NCBI GenBank assembly: GCA_028023455.1
Contig: JAQFVV010006203.1
Span: 5,734,821 to 5,798,820 of the forward strand
Reading direction: 5' to 3'
From: Epiperipatus broadwayi
Taxonomy: Eukaryota; Onychophora; Udeonychophora; Euonychophora; Peripatidae
Length of the DNA: 64,000 nt
The translations under genes were made by a program, and so were the position numbers. The notes beneath the pieces were generated by a model. The model saw only the letters and a list, made by a program, of their open reading frames with translations, was not told the origin of the DNA and searched no databases. Below are positions 58,905 through 64,000 of this stretch, piece after piece. Positions within the stretch are counted from its first letter, which is position 1, and each line of letters opens with the position of its first letter.

Positions 58905-59420
58905 AACGTTACAATTGGCATGCAATTTAGCTGCAAGTATTTAAATGTCATATAGATTTAAATATAGTACAATCAATACATAACGGGGATGTGCGACCAT
59001 TTGAATAAAAAATTCTCATTGGTTAGAATAAAGTTATAATTAGCTTAAACGGTCTAATAATATATGTGATATTTGTAAACTCTCCCAATCGTTTTAGTTC
59101 TATTTGAAATACAATGTAGATGACCGATCGAGAGATTGCAAAATGCGTTTTATGTCAATTTAATAAGTTTTTATAAAATTAGCAAAGTAAAGCATAACTT
59201 TTCATTTGTTAGAATTGACTTTTATTTAGTTACAATTGGTTTGTAACGCGGTCACACGAAGGAGATTATACATTGTACTTATAAATTATTTAATTGATAC
59301 TTAGCAAATTCATTTTACTTACAATTGACCCACAATGTGGACGCCTATTAAACATCTCAATCCCCTAGCAAATCCCTTTTTGTTAGATTTGGCTACAACG
59401 TGGCGCTATGGAACATATCT
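58905..59420 (+). repeat. Degenerate short repeats with a TTACAATTGG...AACGTGGACG core
   Basis: Four related words: GTTACAATTGGCATGCAATT (58,908), GTTACAATTGGTTTGTAACG (59,230), TTACAATTGACCCACAATGT (59,320) and GTTAGATTTGGCTACAACGT (59,383). Several are preceded by TTGTTAGAATT-type sequence (59,012, 59,207). Spacing is irregular (322, about 89 and 64 bp). Origin unknown. Confidence 0.5.
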
Positions 59421-60600
59421 TTCATATATTTACAATTTGGGAATATCTCTTAATATTGCCAAATTTAGTTTTTGTTAGAATATATATATAATTTTTAAAA
59501 TATGAAAAAAAAAAATACTTTGAATAAACTATTGCTTTTAAATAAACTTTTGATTTATTTAATGTGCAATTTTTTTTCTTTTGTTAAGAGGCGCTAACAG
59601 TGATTTTATATGTACAACTTAGCATTAATCTATTTACAATTTTTCTTTTTATCACAAGCTTTAGTTATTTATCATAAAAATATTAAATTCTAAAAAAATA
59701 TTGAATGCAATATTTATTAATTTTATGCACTTTGAAAAATTTCCATAAATAAGAATACTAAAAATAAATTGACTAAAATGCTAGTGCATACTACTGGAAA
59801 ATATATATGCCATAATTTAAAAGCAATACCATTATAATAAAATGTCATTAAGTGTGATTCATTATTATAAGATACTATTATATCAGAATACAAGTTTAAA
59901 ATGAACAAGGAAATATACTTGTTTATAATCATTCAATTTTTAATTGAAAATTATAAAAAATTATCATTTTTGAGTTTATTTTGTCAGCATTAGCTATTAC
60001 TAAATTTAAGCTATAAGTTGCACTTTATACAAAAAAAAAAAAGTTCTAGAAACCTCATTTAAAGTACTTTGTTCAAGCTTTTCCTTTATTTGTATTCATA
60101 GCCTTCATGGATATTAAAGATTCATATGCAGAATTTATTATAATATAATAATATAATGCAAAATAGCTTCTCCTTAGTTAGAAAATTCTAGAATAATATA
60201 ATGCAAAATAGCTTCTCCTTAGTTAGAAAATTCTAGAACTCTCTCTAATAGAATCATTGATTATTAAAATGTTTTTAATGAATATATTTTAAAAACTAAC
60301 TTTATTATAATTGTCACTATTCAGAATTGTTGATGTAGTTCCTAAGTATATATCTCTCAACTCTGCAAAAATGAATAAAATTTTAAACATAATTAAATGC
60401 GTTTACTGTATGACTTTAAAATGGATGTGAATTGTTTGTATTGCAATAACTTTTCAACTTGCTGGATGTGATTCTATAGAATCTACTATTGTAAAATCAT
60501 ATTTTCTTTAGATTGGAGCTGTGAAATGAATGAATACAGAATTTCCTAAGCAGAGGTAATCCCCATTTATGTTTGTTACAAGAATTATTTTGAAGATATT
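59421..60600. other. AT-rich sequence, nothing except a tandem duplication
   Basis: No gene or element recognised apart from the 45-bp duplication at 60,147-60,236. Confidence 0.5.
60147..60236. repeat. 45-bp perfect tandem duplication
   Basis: The unit containing ATGCAAAATAGCTTCTCCTT is present twice with no mismatch. Confidence 0.95.
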
Positions 60601-60606
60601 CTAAAG

Positions 60607-60700
60607 CAGGCCTGGCCAACACGCAAGTCGCATGTGGCGCAGCATGATAAATTTTGCAGCCCATTAGATGTTTTTTATAAAATATTGTGGATGATCATTT
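60607..60700 (+). mobile_element. End of a hAT-type element
   Basis: CAGGCCTGGCCAAC, then GCATGTGGCGCAGCATGATA and GCAGCCCATTAGATG, match the common 'CAGGCCTGGCCAACC..GCGGCCC' terminus of many animal hAT elements. The inner part and the opposite end are not recognisable; the element may extend to about 61,090. Confidence 0.6.
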
Positions 60701-61640
60701 TTAAATTAACTATATATTTATTTATTTATTTTTAAAAACAGAGTTATATTTTAATCTATAAAATTTATTTTACAGATTAAATAGTAAATTTTTGAATAAA
60801 ACTGTATTGTCATATTTTATACTAGATGTTCAACCACAGCACTCTAATGACAGAGAAGTGTACACATTAACACCACAGAGTGTTTGTGTATACATATCAG
60901 ATGAAAATTATTTCATGGATATCTGTTAGTAAATTGCATTTACATTTGCATATTTGTTATTTAATAACACTACGTAAAGATTTATTACTTTCGTCAGCCA
61001 TGAATATGAGGGCAAAGCCCATTTAATAGTTTTAAGCGAAATTTGTTTTGTTTATTTGGAAGCTTCTTCGTCAACGAGTAAATCGTTTTTAGGCTAAATA
61101 TATTGTAAAAAGTTGCTTAATGCACAGAATAACATTAGATATATAAATTGTGTTTTGTGTATTAAATATAATAGCAAGTGAATGTGATATTTGAATTGTT
61201 TATTTTGAAAAATAATTGTGAAATATATTTTTATTTGAGAAGTTATAATTAAATTTGGTTTACAAAACATAAGTATCTGATTCATGAAAATTATATACAT
61301 GTTTTCAGAGGAAAGTTTTCACAGAATCACTATTAATATTAATGAATTTAATTTATACATGCATTTATTGATAAAATTTAATCATTTTAATTTGTACCTT
61401 TCAATATCACATTAGTTTTATTTGTTTTTGTATTTTTTTATGTGCACTAAAAATAAATAAATAATAGTCTATGCAACAATTATTTGAATTCATATTTTTT
61501 AAAAGCATGCAAGGCTACAATTTTCTCTTAGAATTGCTTCTCTAAAATTTTCTAGACACAAAAAATCTTACATTTTTATGTGTAATAAATATAATATAAA
61601 AATTCATATCCATCCTAGAGTTTTGGGTAAACCCTAAACT
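60701..61640. other. AT-rich sequence, unassigned
   Basis: Possibly the interior of the hAT element up to 61,090; the rest shows nothing. Confidence 0.4.
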
Positions 61641-61649
61641 CCCCTTGGC

Positions 61650-62095
61650 TATGTATATGAAAATAATTATAATGATATATAGCTTATGAAAAGATTACTT
61701 GTGACCAAAGTGATCAGGAAATCATTTTGGTTGGCCATGCTTTTTCTAAAGAAATGCAATATTGCTTGCTTTCATTAGAAAGATATGGCAGAGACTAGAA
61801 TAGAAAGGAGGACTACAATTAGACATGGTATTGAAATATTTCAGCAAGAAAAGTTTGCTGCAAAAAAAAATTACAAGACAATATTGTAAAATATCAAATA
61901 AACAGAAAGATAGATCATTGTTATTTCACAGATTAGTTTGTATAATCATCACAAAACTCATCTCTGGTATATTATTATTTTTATTTATTTATTTTCTTTC
62001 ATCTTTGTATCTTTTTTTCCCTCTTGACATTAGAATGATATTTTCAATTGTATCTGCTGCTGATAGTGATGGTGATAATATAATATAATAATGTG
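61650..62095 (+). mobile_element. LINE family B, 3' end fragment
   Basis: The plus strand contains VGHAFSKEM..., W/RYGRD-type sequence and then KYFSKKSLLQKKITRQYCKI at about 61,830-61,890. This aligns with RKKSFLQKKLKDCIAKY of the 4.7-4.9 kb copy, followed in both by an INRK/NKQKD block and the zinc-ribbon-like tail. Ends near GATGGTGATAAT, a tail-like repeat. Decayed. Confidence 0.7.
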
Positions 62096-64000
62096 TAATT
62101 TTGTATGAGAATAATATAAAAAGAAATAATTCAGTTAATCATAGTTTGTCAATTTTATTTAAAAAGATTCAAATTCTAGACTAAATATTTTGTTAGTTCA
62201 CAGTCATTTCAGCTACTAACTAATAATCCATATTGATCACTAAATAGCTATCTAGTTTTTCAAAGCTATAAAGTAAATTGGAATGATTGATAAGTGAGAT
62301 ACAATAAGCATAAAACAAAAACCTAACTGCAATATAATATAGTTGTCCCTACTGCTAATTAGGAATCATTCACCTATGAATATTGAATTCATATTTTATC
62401 TTCATCTTTTACATTTTGAAAAAAGATGTGCTATAACTTTTATAGAACAAATATGATGTTTAGTAATCTCTGCTTTAATAATGATTATTTTCTAATGATA
62501 AAAAAAAAAAAATCATCTGAATGAAATACAAAAATAGAAAAAGACGCAAAACAACAAAATATTACATGATTTCATTTTATTCCAGAGCCATTTACTGCAA
62601 TACTTGTGATAGATATTGACAATAATTTTATAAACAAACTGGTTTGGATTCAAAACCATATACTCTTTTAATTTAATGCTATTAGCTTGATATATAAAGG
62701 AGTTAAAGATTGCTGCTAGATGTATATGTAGATCAAAATCTTCACTGATAAAGGTCATAAATCATAAATTAGCCTGGAGATACAGTCTATTGATTATTTA
62801 AATTTACAATAGATAGTTAAGTAGTAGAATAAAAAATACTGTTCCTGAAATAAACCTAACTGAGCACATTTCTCAAGGAAAATTGTCTCTGCATAATTCC
62901 ATAGATTGCTGATAAAACTTTAAATTTTCTTAACTTCACTTATAAATTTATTGTCTAGTTCACTGAGTTATAGTTTTTAATGTTTTATTTTTTTAAAAAA
63001 TCAAATAGTTTAGTATTTAAAAGGAAATTTGAATTGTTGTTTTTACAATGGATAGCAAAAACATAATCTCACACCTAATAATTATAAAATATACTTGCCT
63101 AAATTATTAATAAATATTTTATACAATTACAGTTTTTATCCCAAAGGTATTAATATGTATTCCAAATGTGTTTTTGATGCAGAATTCAAATTTGAAATCA
63201 GACTTTTTTCCTATCAGACTAAATGATTGTCATTTAGCATAATCAGAGGGTTTAAAAAATTAACAATATTAAGCAGATAATAAAGTGGATCTAGGATCCT
63301 CCTCCTTTATAATGTATTTTTTTAATTTTAGGCATTACAATGTGCAGTATGGTAGAACCCACAATCAGTAAACAATAGCAACTCTTAAAAAATAGCATTA
63401 ATACTTTTACTTGTCTGATTTTTTTTTTTTTAAAATTGAAAAAACAGAAATTCAGAAAAAGTTTTTCAATTAGAAGATAAATTGGTGATGACTAAGAATA
63501 AGTCACAAAAGTTCAGTGTGAAAACTAATAATAATGAAAGATAAGGTACTTCTTTATATTTTGTTGACAGTATTAATATATAAAATATAGCATGCCTTTT
63601 TTCTTTTCTTAAACTTGCTTATTACTGGACAAATTAAAATGAACAATTTGTATAAGCATTTTAACCAAAGGCCAAGTTTAAAAGATGTTTCAGAAATTTA
63701 TCTGAAATACAAAAATAAAATAAAAATGTAAACAAATTAAATTATAGTAATATAAAATACACAAATAAATATACAAAAATATATTTTTCAAAACTATTTT
63801 TTAATTTTAAATAGAAAAAAATCCCTTAACATTACAAAATAAATCTATAATACATAATTTCACAAAAACAAATTTTCAAGAAACCTATTTTTATAGCATA
63901 CTTTATCTTTAAATTAAAAAACTAATAACATTTTAGTTTTGAAAAGTATTATATTTTTGCATATTTATTTGTGCATTTTGTATTATATATAATGTATTTT
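62096..64000. other. AT-rich sequence, nothing recognised
   Basis: No supported frame, repeat family or RNA gene to the end of the window. Confidence 0.5.

Overview
This is a 64-kb window of an AT-rich animal genome, most likely an invertebrate. The evidence is spliced exons, no operons, many degraded non-LTR and Gypsy LTR retrotransposons, microsatellites and foldback DNA elements. I cannot name the species. No rRNA, intact tRNA, CRISPR or prokaryote-type gene was seen.

Layout. 0.65-1.74 kb: compound microsatellite with a three-copy foldback repeat. 2.9-5.0 kb: LINE (family B) split by a 604-bp hAT-like insertion with an 8-bp target duplication. 8.2-9.1 kb: RTE LINE 3' fragment (family A) with an open frame of over 260 codons. 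11.6-15.06 kb: decayed Gypsy element, minus strand. 15.2-17.6 kb: second decayed Gypsy pol, plus strand. 17.6-19.45 kb: foldback family. 20.5-23.3 kb: direct repeats, palindromes and an inverted-repeat element. 25.0-27.65 kb and 42.9-46.06 kb: two copies of one Gypsy-type element keeping gag, protease and the last part of integrase but lacking RT, RNase H and most of integrase. 32.6-34.75 kb: three phase-compatible exons forming the 3' end of a host gene, minus strand; this is the only convincing host gene. 37.9-42.9 kb: two RTE LINEs. 47.3-48.76 kb: tandem units plus a 600-bp foldback. 48.76-49.5 kb: RTE fragment. 51.1 and 61.7 kb: LINE-B fragments. 52.03-53.94 kb: 1,913-bp DNA transposon with perfect 47-bp inverted repeats. 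54.96-55.87 kb: candidate LTR. 58.9-59.4 kb: degenerate short repeats. The rest is AT-rich sequence in which I see nothing.

Overall, the window records successive transposon insertions around the tail of one host gene. The most interesting signals are the shared-deletion Gypsy pair (a likely non-autonomous gag-carrying family), the fresh-looking 1.9-kb TIR element, a tRNA-Arg-like SINE inside an LTR with its empty site also present, and a recurrent pattern of local tandem duplications of 26-158 bp.
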